Source: Rugosimonospora africana
Lineage (GTDB): Bacteria > Actinomycetota > Actinomycetes > Mycobacteriales > Micromonosporaceae
DNA: 64,000 bases
NCBI RefSeq assembly: GCF_016862975.1
Contig: NZ_BONZ01000032.1
Span: forward strand, 87,073 to 151,072
Reading direction: 5' to 3'
Below, piece by piece: positions 6,031 to 15,834 of this stretch. The number at the start of each line of letters is the position of its first letter. Within the stretch, counting starts at the first letter, position 1. The notes beneath the pieces are model-generated. The model was not told the DNA's origin. It made no database searches and saw only the letters and a list, made by a program, of their open reading frames with translations. Position numbers and translations under genes: made by a program.

Positions 6031-8820
6031 TCAGGTGTTGGCGGCCAGCCCCAGCAACGTCGCCAACTCGCGGCGCGAGTGGCCGCCGAGCTTGCGCAGT
6101 GCGTTGGCCACGTGGCTCTCGACCGTGCGCTGCGACAGGAACAGCCGCTCCGCGATCTCCCGGTTGGTCGTGCCCGACGCGGCCAGGGCCGCGACCTCGC
6201 GTTCGCGCGGGGACAGTTGCGCACCGTACGACTGGCGCCCGCCGCGCCACGGGTACGGCACCGGCACTCCGAGCCCACGCATCGTCCGGCGCACGTCCGC
6301 GATGCCGCCGAGGGCCCCCAGCGTGTCGAACGAGCGCAGTGCCTGTTCCAGCCAGCGGGGCCCGGCCGCATCGCCCCGGGCGGCCAGATGCCGGCCCAGC
6401 CGGGCCTCGGCGTCGGCCTGTTCGTAACGGAGCCCGAGATCGGTGAACCGGCGGCGGGCGTCGTCGAACAGCCTTCCGTCGCTTGCCAGTTCGGCCCGGC
6501 ACTGGACCAGCCGGGCATGCGCCGCCGGCGCCTCGGTGTCGCGCAGGCTGGCCGCCAGCTCGTCGACCGCCGGTCGCGCGTCGTCGGGGCGGCCCAACCG
6601 GACCATCGCGTCGAGCAGGCACAGCGTGGCGTCGGCGGCGCTCGGCCACAGCTGTTTGATCCGTACGATGTCCAGCACCCGCGTCGCCTCATCGGCCGCC
6701 GCCTGCGGCTGGCCCCGGTCGAGCAGCATCCGCGCCAGTTGGGTACGGGCCGGGGCGAGCGGCCGGAACGCCCCGACCCGTGCGGCTTCGGCGACCACGT
6801 CGCGCAGCAGCGGCTCGGCCTCGTCGAAATCCCCGGCCAGACAGAGCACGGACGCGAGCAGGAAGCGGGCATCGAGCGCGGCGGCGGTGAACTCGCGGGG
6901 TGTACGCACCAGAGCGCGCGCCCGGTCGAGAAGGCCGTCCCAGCGCCCGGCGCTCAGATCGACCCAGGCTTCGATGAGGTCGACGAGCCCCGCGAAGCGC
7001 AGGTAGGCCACCTCGTCGACGGCTTCGCGGGTCTCGGCCAGCAGCGACTCGGCGCGGGCCACGTCGCCGACGTGCAGGGCGGCCTGTGCCCAGTTGATGC
7101 AGGCGCGCGCGTGCTCGCGGGGGTCGCCGAGGAGCGCGGGGTCGCGGCTCAGCGCTTCGACGAGCGGCCAGCCGGACGGGTCACCGATCTCGATCGCCAG
7201 CGACGTACGGGCGATGCCGACGGCGACCGCGACGCGCGGGTGACCGGCGGCCAGGGCCTGCGCCTGTGCTCCCCGGGCCACGTGCACCGACACCGGGCGG
7301 TCCACGACCAGGTCCGGTACGGCGAGGATGGCCAGCGCCCTGGCCATCAGGTCCGGCCGGTCGGCCAGCTCGTCCACGGATCGCTCGATCTCGCGGTACC
7401 CCTGCTCGGCATCGCCCTGCTGGCGCAGCAGCCGTCCCAGCATGAACCGCAGCTCGCCGCGAACCGCGCTGGGCAGCTCGTCTTCGACCAGCAGGTCGGT
7501 CAGCACCGGGACGGCGACCGAGTGCGCCAGACCGTCCACAGCCGCGCGGGCGAGCTTGCCGGCCAGCCGCACCCGGTCGGCGCTCGGCAGGGTCGCTACC
7601 TGCACTGCCGGCACCAGGAAGTGCGCCGCCGTGGCATCGTCACCGTGTGACATGGCCAGGTCGGCCGCCGCCTCGGCGCTGCGCACGAACTGTGTCGTGG
7701 CACCGGCCTGCTGGTAGTGGTGCGTCAGCCGGGCGACCGGTCGCGGTCCATCGTCCTCGTCGAGCAGCCGGGCCGCCCGCAGGTGCAGCCACCGGCGGGT
7801 GGGTGGTGGCAACCCCTCGTGGATGACCTGCCAGGCCAACGCGTGGCGGAACCGGCACTGCCCGTCCTGCTCGTGCAGCAACCCGGCGGCCAGTCCCCGG
7901 CTCAGCGCACGGGCCACCCGGGCCGGGTCGCCGACCATCCGGGTCAGCAGCGCCTCGTCCGGGGCGGTGCCCAGCACGGCGGCGGCGCTGAGCACCTCGC
8001 GGGTGTCATCGTCCAGCGCCGACCAGCGGGCACGCAGCAGGTCGCGCAGCGCGGTCGGCACCGGCAAGCCCGCCGAGAGGTCGGACGCGGTGCGCAGTAC
8101 CTCCTCGACGAGGAAGGGAATCCCCGCCGTGGCCTCGACGAGGGAGGTCACGAACCCGTGGGGCAGCTCGGCCGAGCCGAGCAGCTGGCGGGCCAGTTCG
8201 CCGACCTGAGCCGGCGGCAGCGGGTCCAGGCTGATCCGGGTCGACGCGCCGGCCCGGGCCAGCGCCTCCCAGATCGGCAGCTCCGCGCTGCCCTCGCTGC
8301 GCAGTGTCAGCACGACGGCCAGCCGCGCCGGCACCCGGGCGGCCAGGAACGCCACGAACTCACCGGTGCCGGCGTCGGCCCAGTGCACATCCTCCAGAAC
8401 GAGGACGGCCGGGCCGAGGTCGTCGAGCACGGCGAGCACGGCCCGGAAGAGGCGGTGCCGCTCGGCCGTCGGGTCGCCGAGCGGCGGCGGGGCCGGCGGC
8501 AGCGCGGCGGCGATCTCGGGCAGGTACGGCACGAGCGCGCCGACGACCGGGCTCAGCCGTCCGGGCAGCGGCGACCGGAGGGCGTGCTCGCGTACGGCGT
8601 CGAGCACCGGCCCGAGCGGAAAGGGCTCCTGTACCGGCTCGCAGCCGCCGCGCAACTGCCGTACGCCGCCCAGCCCAGCGAGTGCCTCGATGACCAGCCG
8701 GCTCTTGCCGACGCCGGCTTCGCCGTCCACCACCACGATCGCCGGGGCGGACATCAGAGCCTGTTGCAACGCGCCCAGCTCACTGGATCTGCCGACGAAG
8801 TGAGGTAGGGGGCCCTGCAC
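6031..8820 (-). CDS. LAL-type LuxR family transcriptional regulator (AAA ATPase)
   Basis: A 929-residue MalT/LAL regulator. Walker A GEAGVGKS lies at residues 33-40 and the Walker B-like VLVLEDVHWAD near 125; a long helical TPR-like middle follows. The last 65 residues are a LuxR helix-turn-helix (LSPREREVAALAASGTTNRE, then LSQRTVESHVANALRKLG). The start is GTG 8820 with GGAGGAG just upstream. Only 75 bases separate it from the divergent S53 peptidase-kelch gene, so control of that operon and of its own promoter is the natural inference. LAL proteins sense ligands such as sugars or pathway intermediates; the inducer is unknown. Confidence 0.92.
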   Translation of the reverse strand: MQGPLPHFVGRSSELGALQQALMSAPAIVVVDGEAGVGKSRLVIEALAGLGGVRQLRGGCEPVQEPFPLGPVLDAVREHALRSPLPGRLSPVVGALVPYLPEIAAALPPAPPPLGDPTAERHRLFRAVLAVLDDLGPAVLVLEDVHWADAGTGEFVAFLAARVPARLAVVLTLRSEGSAELPIWEALARAGASTRISLDPLPPAQVGELARQLLGSAELPHGFVTSLVEATAGIPFLVEEVLRTASDLSAGLPVPTALRDLLRARWSALDDDTREVLSAAAVLGTAPDEALLTRMVGDPARVARALSRGLAAGLLHEQDGQCRFRHALAWQVIHEGLPPPTRRWLHLRAARLLDEDDGPRPVARLTHHYQQAGATTQFVRSAEAAADLAMSHGDDATAAHFLVPAVQVATLPSADRVRLAGKLARAAVDGLAHSVAVPVLTDLLVEDELPSAVRGELRFMLGRLLRQQGDAEQGYREIERSVDELADRPDLMARALAILAVPDLVVDRPVSVHVARGAQAQALAAGHPRVAVAVGIARTSLAIEIGDPSGWPLVEALSRDPALLGDPREHARACINWAQAALHVGDVARAESLLAETREAVDEVAYLRFAGLVDLIEAWVDLSAGRWDGLLDRARALVRTPREFTAAALDARFLLASVLCLAGDFDEAEPLLRDVVAEAARVGAFRPLAPARTQLARMLLDRGQPQAAADEATRVLDIVRIKQLWPSAADATLCLLDAMVRLGRPDDARPAVDELAASLRDTEAPAAHARLVQCRAELASDGRLFDDARRRFTDLGLRYEQADAEARLGRHLAARGDAAGPRWLEQALRSFDTLGALGGIADVRRTMRGLGVPVPYPWRGGRQSYGAQLSPREREVAALAASGTTNREIAERLFLSQRTVESHVANALRKLGGHSRRELATLLGLAANT

Positions 8821-8895
8821 CAGCTCCTCCAGGTTGTCAAAAATCAGTAGTTCCTACGGATCATCGCATTCGGCGCCCGTGTTCCAGTAGCTCCC

Positions 8896-11800
8896 ATGCG
8901 TCTTGCGGGTATGACCGTGGCCCTGGCCGTTGTGGCCCTGACCGTCGCCGGTGTCCCGGCTGTCGCGCACGCGGCACCGGCGCCGAAGCTGTCGGCGGAC
9001 GGGCAGACCAAGCAGGTCTGCGCCGCACCGACGAAGAAGGGGCAGATGCAGTGCATGTCGGTACTGCGTGTGCACACCGGCAAATCGCCCAAGGCTGCCG
9101 GGGCGGCTCCGGAGGGCTACGGGCCGAGCGACATCCGTGCCGCCTACAACCTGCCGGCGACAGGCGGCGATGGTATGACCGTTGCGATCGTCGACGCCTT
9201 TGACGACCCGACCGCCGAGGCCGACCTCGCCGCCTGGCGCACGCAGTACGGGCTGCCGGCGTGCACCACGGCCAACGGCTGCTTCCGCAAGGTCGACCAG
9301 CGGGGCGGCACCGCGTACCCGGTGGCGGACGCGGGCTGGGCGGTGGAGATCTCGTTGGACCTCGACGCCGTGTCGGCGGTCTGCCCGGCCTGCCACCTGT
9401 TGCTGGTCGAATCCGACGACAACTACATGAACAACCTCGGCACGGCGGTCGATCAGGCGGTCACGCAGGGTGCGCAGATCGTGTCGAACTCCTACGGCGG
9501 CTCGGAGGATCCGACGGATCTGGACAACGACGCGCAGTACTTCGACCATCCGGGGACGGCGATCGTGGCCAGCTCCGGCGACGCCCGCTACGGTCCGCAG
9601 TACCCGGCGGCGTCGCCGTACGTGACGTCGGTCGGCGGCACGTCGCTGGTACGCGACGCCAGCACCAGCCGCGGCTGGAGCGAATCGGTGTGGGACAGCC
9701 ACGGCGGCGGCCCGGGCAGCGGCTGCTCGCAGTTCGACGCCAAGCCGGCCTGGCAGAGCGACACGGGCTGCTCCATGCGCTCGATCGCGGACGTGTCGGC
9801 GGTCGCGGACCCGGACACGCCCCTGGCCATCTACGACTCGTTCCAGCAGTCGGGCTGGCTCACGTCGGGCGGCACCAGCCTGGCCGCGCCACTGATCGCC
9901 GGTGTGTACGCACTGGCCGGCAAGCCCGGCTCGGGCGAGTACCCGGTGTCCTACGCGTACGAGCAGAGCGGCGCGCTGAACGACGTGACCCAGGGCAACA
10001 ACGGCAACTGCTCCCCGTCGTACCTGTGCACGGCCGGTCCCGGCTACGACGGGCCGACGGGGTTGGGCACCCCGAATGGCATCACGGCGTTCAAGGCGCT
10101 CGGCCCGCACGGCGAGTTGACCGGCACCGTCACCGACGCCGCGACCGGCTCGCCGCTCAGCGGTGCCACCGTGTCCGCCGGAAAGGCGACGGACACCACC
10201 GACGTACACGGCCACTATGACCTCACGGTGCCGGTCGGCAGTTACGACGTCAGCGCGACCCAGTTCGGTTACGACACCCAGCACGCGACCATGACCGTCA
10301 CCGACGGCGCGACCACCTCCCGGAACTTCGCGCTGAGTGCCCAGCCCCGGGTGAACCTCAGCGGCACCGTGCGCGAAGGCTCCGACCACGGCTGGCCGCT
10401 GGCCGCGACGCTCACCGTGGCGGGCATGCCGGACGGCACGTTCCACGCCGACCCGGTCACCGGGCACTACTCGATGTCGCTGCCGGCCGGCGCCACCTAC
10501 CGGGTGAGCGTCGCGGGCGACTACCCCGGGATGACCGCGCAGACGGCGTCCGTGGCCGTCGGGACGTCAGACCTCGCCCGGGACTTCAGCGTGCCGATCG
10601 ACCGGTACGCCTGCAACGCGCCGGGCTACCAGGCCGGGACCACGCGCACCATCGCCGGGCAGACCTTCGACGGATCGACCGCCCCGGCCGGCTGGACCGT
10701 GCGGGACAACGCCGGCAACGGCGAGGTCTGGCAGTTCGGCGACCCCACCGAAAACGGCAACCGGACGGGCAGCAGCGGCGGGTACGCCGGGGTGTACTCC
10801 CTCGGTTACGGCGACGACCACCAGGACACGTCGCTCGTCTCGCCACCGTTGGACCTGAGCGGCGCCAGCACTCCGGCGGTGTGGTTCAACACCGACTACG
10901 AGACCGAGGGCAGCGCGATCGCCGACGTGGACTACTCCGTCGACGGCGGCGCCACCTGGACCAACGCCTGGCGGAGCGCGGCCACCAGCCTCACCAAGTC
11001 CCAGGTCACCGTGCCGATGCCGGCGGCGGCGGGGCACACCGGCGTCGAGGTGCGCTTCCACTACACCGCGAGTTTCGACCTGTGGTGGCAGGTGGACAAC
11101 GTGATCGTCGGTGACCGCGTGTGCACCCCGCAGGCAGGCGGCCTGGTGCTGGGCCACACAAGCGACCGCAACACCGGCTCGACGCTGGCCGGCGCGACCT
11201 TCACCGGCGGCACCTCCGGCGCCACGGCGTCGGCCGCCGACGGTTCGTACTGGCGGTTCTCCGCTCCGGGATCGCAGTCGTTCAGCGCTTCCCTGGCGCG
11301 GTACCAGACGCAGACGCAGACCGCGGCCGTCGCGGCAGACGCCGTCAACGTCGTGGACTTCTCGCTCGCGGCGGGCCGGTTGTCGATCGCGCAGACCGGG
11401 GTGAGCGCGACCGCGCCGATCGGCGGTTCGGCGACGAAGACGGTCACGATCACCAACAACGGCACCGCGCCGGCGACGATCGACCTGTCGGACGCGCCGG
11501 TGGGAACGACACCGATGGTGGCCGGAGGCGGCGCGCCGGTGCAGGCGGTGCGTGGACACTTCTCACCGCACGCACCGGCACCATACGCACCGGCACCGCA
11601 CGCACCGGCCCAGCCGATGGCACGGGCAGGCTCCGGAGCGGCAGGCACTGGTACGGCCGGCACCGGGGTGGCATCCCCGGCCGCGCTGCCCTGGACCGCT
11701 GTCGCCGACTACCCGACCGCGATCGGCTACGGCGCGGCGGGCTACCACGACGGCACCGTGTACGTCGTGGGCGGTGACTCGATTCTCGGGACGACGCGCA

Positions 11801-13026
11801 GCGGCTACGCGCTGGATCCGTCGACCGGCGCGTGGACGGCGATCGCCGACATGCCGCACGCACGGGCGACTCCGTCGGCGGCGTTCATCGGCAGCAAGTT
11901 CTACGTGGCCGGTGGTTGGTCGGAAACCAGCCAGGTGCGTGGTGACCTGGACATCTACGACCCGCAGAGCAACTCCTGGAAGTCGGGTCCGGCGATGCCG
12001 AACCCGGTCGCCGCGGCCGGAACGGCGGTCGTCGGCGGCCAGCTGTACGTGGTCGGCGGCTGCGAGGGCTCGTGCGGCAAGAAGTTCGTGCAGCGCTTCG
12101 ACCCGGTGGCCGGCAAGTGGAGCACGCTGGCGAACTACCCGGTGAACGCGGCCTGGCTGGCCTGCGGCGGCATCGCCGGGAAGCTGTACTGCGCCGGCGG
12201 AACAACGGACAGCGGTAGCGGCAACGGCAACCGCACGTACAGCTACGACCCGGCGACGAACGCCTGGACGCAGCAGGCCAACCTCCCGATCGACCTGTGG
12301 GGGATGGGGTACAGCGTGGCCGACGGCGCCCTGATGGTGTCCGGCGGCGTGACGTCGAACAGCACCGTGGTGACGAACCGGGGCTTCGCGTTCCACCCGG
12401 ACACGAACACCTGGACCGCGCTGCCGAACGCCAACCAGGCGGTGTACGCCTCGGCCAGCGCGTGCGGTCTCTACACGGTCGGCGGGCTGGACGCCACGAA
12501 GGCACCGACCAAGTTCGCCCAACTGCTGCCGGGCTACGCCGCCTGCGACACGGCCGATCCGGTGCCGTGGCTGTCGGCATCGGCGAGCGGCACCACGCTG
12601 GCGCCGGGAGGCAGCGTGACGGTGACCATGACGCTGAGCGCGACCGCGCTCAACCAGCCGGGCACCTACACCGCCGAGCTCGACGTCCGCAACGACACGC
12701 CCTACGCGACCGGCAGGGTGGGCGTGACGTTCTCGGTCACTCCACCGACCAGTTGGGGCAAGGTCACCGGCGTCGTCACCGGTGTCGCGTGCGGGGGCGG
12801 CTCCGCGCCGGTACCGGGTGCCACCGTGGCGGTCAGCGGCAAGGTCAGCGCCTACACGCTGCGAACCGACGCCGACGGCCGGTACACGCTGTGGCTGGAC
12901 AAGGCCAACGGCACGCTGTCGATCACGTCGGCGGCTTCGGGTTGGTTCCCGGCGACGGCCTCGGCCAAGGTGCAGCCCGGACGGACGACCGTCGCAAACC
13001 TCACGCTGACCCAGACGGGATGCTGA
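8896..13026 (+). CDS. Secreted S53 (sedolisin) peptidase fused to beta-sandwich and kelch domains
   Basis: A 1376-residue exported protein. Signal peptide 1-26. The S53-like catalytic domain spans about 75-403, with candidate catalytic Glu151 and Asp155 (WAVEISLDLDA), oxyanion Asp229 (ASSGD) and nucleophile Ser328 (SGGTSLAAP); a calcium loop is suggested by LNDVTQGNN and GPGYDGPTGLGTPNG. The large pro-domain of classical sedolisins is absent. Next come carboxypeptidase-regulatory-like beta domains (about 405-480, 485-565), a MAM-like jelly roll (about 590-740), another beta domain, an Ala/Pro/His-rich linker, a six-bladed kelch propeller (about 935-1215) and a final beta domain. One base separates it from a paralogue lacking the protease. 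Divergent from a LAL regulator. No clear ribosome site; ATG 8901 in another frame does not compete, but an internal Met at residue 6 could. Confidence 0.92.
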   Translation: MRLAGMTVALAVVALTVAGVPAVAHAAPAPKLSADGQTKQVCAAPTKKGQMQCMSVLRVHTGKSPKAAGAAPEGYGPSDIRAAYNLPATGGDGMTVAIVDAFDDPTAEADLAAWRTQYGLPACTTANGCFRKVDQRGGTAYPVADAGWAVEISLDLDAVSAVCPACHLLLVESDDNYMNNLGTAVDQAVTQGAQIVSNSYGGSEDPTDLDNDAQYFDHPGTAIVASSGDARYGPQYPAASPYVTSVGGTSLVRDASTSRGWSESVWDSHGGGPGSGCSQFDAKPAWQSDTGCSMRSIADVSAVADPDTPLAIYDSFQQSGWLTSGGTSLAAPLIAGVYALAGKPGSGEYPVSYAYEQSGALNDVTQGNNGNCSPSYLCTAGPGYDGPTGLGTPNGITAFKALGPHGELTGTVTDAATGSPLSGATVSAGKATDTTDVHGHYDLTVPVGSYDVSATQFGYDTQHATMTVTDGATTSRNFALSAQPRVNLSGTVREGSDHGWPLAATLTVAGMPDGTFHADPVTGHYSMSLPAGATYRVSVAGDYPGMTAQTASVAVGTSDLARDFSVPIDRYACNAPGYQAGTTRTIAGQTFDGSTAPAGWTVRDNAGNGEVWQFGDPTENGNRTGSSGGYAGVYSLGYGDDHQDTSLVSPPLDLSGASTPAVWFNTDYETEGSAIADVDYSVDGGATWTNAWRSAATSLTKSQVTVPMPAAAGHTGVEVRFHYTASFDLWWQVDNVIVGDRVCTPQAGGLVLGHTSDRNTGSTLAGATFTGGTSGATASAADGSYWRFSAPGSQSFSASLARYQTQTQTAAVAADAVNVVDFSLAAGRLSIAQTGVSATAPIGGSATKTVTITNNGTAPATIDLSDAPVGTTPMVAGGGAPVQAVRGHFSPHAPAPYAPAPHAPAQPMARAGSGAAGTGTAGTGVASPAALPWTAVADYPTAIGYGAAGYHDGTVYVVGGDSILGTTRSGYALDPSTGAWTAIADMPHARATPSAAFIGSKFYVAGGWSETSQVRGDLDIYDPQSNSWKSGPAMPNPVAAAGTAVVGGQLYVVGGCEGSCGKKFVQRFDPVAGKWSTLANYPVNAAWLACGGIAGKLYCAGGTTDSGSGNGNRTYSYDPATNAWTQQANLPIDLWGMGYSVADGALMVSGGVTSNSTVVTNRGFAFHPDTNTWTALPNANQAVYASASACGLYTVGGLDATKAPTKFAQLLPGYAACDTADPVPWLSASASGTTLAPGGSVTVTMTLSATALNQPGTYTAELDVRNDTPYATGRVGVTFSVTPPTSWGKVTGVVTGVACGGGSAPVPGATVAVSGKVSAYTLRTDADGRYTLWLDKANGTLSITSAASGWFPATASAKVQPGRTTVANLTLTQTGC

Positions 13027-13027
13027 A

Positions 13028-15673
13028 ATGAAGCGCTTCATCGCCCTGCTCTCCGCGTTCTGCGGCGTGTTCGCCATGCTCGCGGGGACGCCGACCGCGG
13101 CCCATGCCGCCGGTACGGTGACGCTGTCCGGCGTGGTCCGCGACGGCGGCACGCACGGCTGGCCGTTGTGGGCAACCGTCTCGGTCGGCGGCGCCAGCGC
13201 GCAGACGTCACCGGTCACCGGGCGCTACTCGCTGGTCGTACCGGAGGCGGCGTCGTACGACCTGAAGGTCAGCTCGCCCGGGTACCAGGAGGCGGACGAG
13301 TCCGTCGCCGGCCCGTCGGCGGACGTCACGCTCGCCGTCGACGCGGACGCGTGCCGGGCGCCGGGCTACCAGTACGCGACGGACGGCCTGATCGAGGGCT
13401 TCGACTCGGGGTCGACGCCGCAGGGCTGGACCGTCCAGGACGGGATCGGTCAGGGCTGGGTGTGGCGGTTCGACGACCCGGGCAAGGTCGGCAACCACAC
13501 CGGCGGGCAGGGCGGTTTCGCCGTCATGGACGACGAGTACTACACCTGGCAGGCCGAGGATTCCACGCTGGTGTCGCCGGTGGTCGACCTGAGCAAGCTC
13601 GACGCCCCCTCCGTCGGTTTCGCCTACGACTTCACCATGTGGGACTACACGGTGCCCTCCGGCATCGGCGACGTGGACGTGTCGATCGACGGCGGCACCA
13701 CCTGGACCAACGTCTGGCGTCGCGATCTGCTCGAGGCCGGCCCGAAGCGGGCGGACGTCCCGATCCCGGCGGCGGCGCACCAGCCGGACGTACGGGTGCG
13801 GTTTCACTACTACACCAGCCCGGATGTCACCGCGGGCCGCTGGTGGGCGATCGACGACGTGTTCATCGGCGACCGCCGGTGCGACGCCGTACCCGGTGGG
13901 ATGGTCGCCGGGCGGGTCACGGACGCCAACACCGCCGATCGGGTCGGCGGGGCGCGCATCGCCGGGCCGTCGGGCAGCACCACGTCGGACGCCAACGGCT
14001 GGTACTCGATGTTCGCGCCGGGGCAGGGCAGCCAGGCGTTCGTCGGGTCGAAGCTGCAGTACCACGACCTGAAGAAGTCGGTGGCGGTCGCGGCCGACCA
14101 GGTGACGGCGAGCGACTTCCCGCTGCCCACCGGACAGATCGCGGTCGCCCAGGCGGTCACGGCGACACCCGCGCTGGGTGGTTCCGGCCGCATCCCGTTG
14201 ACGCTCACCAACACCGGGACGGCTCCGGCTCAGCTGACGCTGGCCGAGCGGCCCGGCGACTTCCAGATCGCGGGGGAGCGTGGGGAGCCGTGGTCGGGGC
14301 TGGGCACACCGCCGGCGGCCGGCTGGTCGTCGCTGCCGGACTACCCGATCGACATCCGCGACAACGTGGCCGGCGCGTACGGCGGCAAGATCTACTCCTT
14401 CGGCGGCATATCGAGTTCCTCGCAGGGCCAGCCCGTAGCCGCAAGCTACGTGTATGACCCGACCACGCGGGCGTGGAGCCAGATCGCCAGCGAGCCGCAC
14501 GCCCGGCTGGAGGGGGTCGGGGCGTTCATCGGCGACAAGTTCTACGTGGTCGACGGCGCCACCGGAAGCGACGGCCTGACGATCACCGGCTCCCTCGACA
14601 TCTACGACGCGAGCACGAACACCTGGTCGACCGGTGCGCCGATCCCGGTGCCCGAGGCGGACGCGGCCGCGGCCGTCCTCGACGGTCAGCTGTACGTGGT
14701 CGGTGGCTGCGACAGCCGGGCCTTCTGCGGTACCAGCGGGGTGTTCCGCTACGACCCGGCCAGCGGCGCGTGGCAACGGCTGCCCGACTACCCGACGCCG
14801 GAGTCCTGGCTCGGCTGTGGCGCGATCGAGGGGATCGTCTACTGCGCGGGCGGGCAGCAGAGCTTCGGGAAGGTTTCGACGGCGACGTACGCCTATGACC
14901 CGGCCGCGAACACGTGGACCAGCCGGGCGGCGGTGCCGATGCCGCTCTGGGCGATGGGCTACACCGTCGCGAACGGCAAACTGCTGATCTCCGGCGGTGT
15001 GAACAGCGGACTGAGCACCAACAAGGGATTCGCCTACGACCCTGTCGCGGACACCTGGTCGCCGCTGCCCGATTCGCTGAACCAGCTGACCCGTGGCGCC
15101 ATGGCGTGTGGCGTGTACAAGATAGGCGGTGCGCAGTCGTTCGGCTCGTACTCGCCGTACGTCGAGACGCTTCCCGGTTACGCCGACTGCGGCAGCGACC
15201 GCGACGTGGCCTGGCTGTCGTTGAGCTCCATCACGGTGACCCTGCAGCCGAAGCAGAGCGCGAGGGTGTGGGTGAAGGTGGACGCGAGCGTGGTGAGCCA
15301 GCCCGGCACGTACGACGCCACCGAGCTGGTGCGCAGCGACACGCCGTACGGGGTCAAGACGGTCGACGTCACCATGATGGTGAACCCGCCGTCGTCGTGG
15401 GCCAAGGTCATGGGCACCATCAGCGGCACCGGATGCGACGGAACGACGAGGCCGCTCGCGGGCGCGAACGTCTGGATCGCCGGGCGCGATCACCAGACCA
15501 CCCTGACGACCGACGCCAACGGGCGGTACGCGCTGTGGGTGGACCAGCGGGAGAGCCCACTGCAGATCACGGCCGGAGGCGACGACTGGACGCCGAAGGC
15601 GGTGGCCAACGTGAAGGTCAAGGGCGGCCGGGCCGACGTGCGGGACCTGACGGTGACGCCGTTGCAGTGCTGA
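13028..15673 (+). CDS. Secreted kelch/beta-sandwich protein, protease-less paralogue of the upstream gene
   Basis: 881 residues with a signal peptide (MKRFIALLSAFCGVFAMLAG). After the signal it matches, domain for domain, the C-terminal 890 residues of the preceding S53-kelch protein. Shared landmarks are a carboxypeptidase-regulatory-like domain (LSGVVRDGGTHGWPL against LSGTVREGSDHGWPL), the MAM-like domain, a second beta domain, the kelch blades (LYVVGGC, YCAGG, LWAMGYTVANGKLLISGGV) and a terminal beta domain. It carries no peptidase residues. The gene starts two bases after the upstream stop, so both are on one transcript. It likely binds the same surface or ligand as the protease partner; the ligand is unknown. 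Confidence 0.9.
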   Translation: MKRFIALLSAFCGVFAMLAGTPTAAHAAGTVTLSGVVRDGGTHGWPLWATVSVGGASAQTSPVTGRYSLVVPEAASYDLKVSSPGYQEADESVAGPSADVTLAVDADACRAPGYQYATDGLIEGFDSGSTPQGWTVQDGIGQGWVWRFDDPGKVGNHTGGQGGFAVMDDEYYTWQAEDSTLVSPVVDLSKLDAPSVGFAYDFTMWDYTVPSGIGDVDVSIDGGTTWTNVWRRDLLEAGPKRADVPIPAAAHQPDVRVRFHYYTSPDVTAGRWWAIDDVFIGDRRCDAVPGGMVAGRVTDANTADRVGGARIAGPSGSTTSDANGWYSMFAPGQGSQAFVGSKLQYHDLKKSVAVAADQVTASDFPLPTGQIAVAQAVTATPALGGSGRIPLTLTNTGTAPAQLTLAERPGDFQIAGERGEPWSGLGTPPAAGWSSLPDYPIDIRDNVAGAYGGKIYSFGGISSSSQGQPVAASYVYDPTTRAWSQIASEPHARLEGVGAFIGDKFYVVDGATGSDGLTITGSLDIYDASTNTWSTGAPIPVPEADAAAAVLDGQLYVVGGCDSRAFCGTSGVFRYDPASGAWQRLPDYPTPESWLGCGAIEGIVYCAGGQQSFGKVSTATYAYDPAANTWTSRAAVPMPLWAMGYTVANGKLLISGGVNSGLSTNKGFAYDPVADTWSPLPDSLNQLTRGAMACGVYKIGGAQSFGSYSPYVETLPGYADCGSDRDVAWLSLSSITVTLQPKQSARVWVKVDASVVSQPGTYDATELVRSDTPYGVKTVDVTMMVNPPSSWAKVMGTISGTGCDGTTRPLAGANVWIAGRDHQTTLTTDANGRYALWVDQRESPLQITAGGDDWTPKAVANVKVKGGRADVRDLTVTPLQC

Positions 15674-15834
15674 GGTGATGCCGATTACGGCTACTTCGGA
15701 CGCCTATGCCGGCATTTGTGGCAACGCCGGCCGGAGCGTACGTCACGACTGAGCGCCAGCCATGGACATGCGCCTATTCCTATGTCAAGATCCCGAACAT
15801 CATGGATCTACGCATCGGGGCGTAGGGAGGCGCG

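Noticed and set aside
11563..13218. 551-codon minus-strand frame across the kelch regions
   Set aside because: Antisense shadow, Arg/Ala/Val-rich, no ribosome site; the plus strand encodes clear kelch blades.
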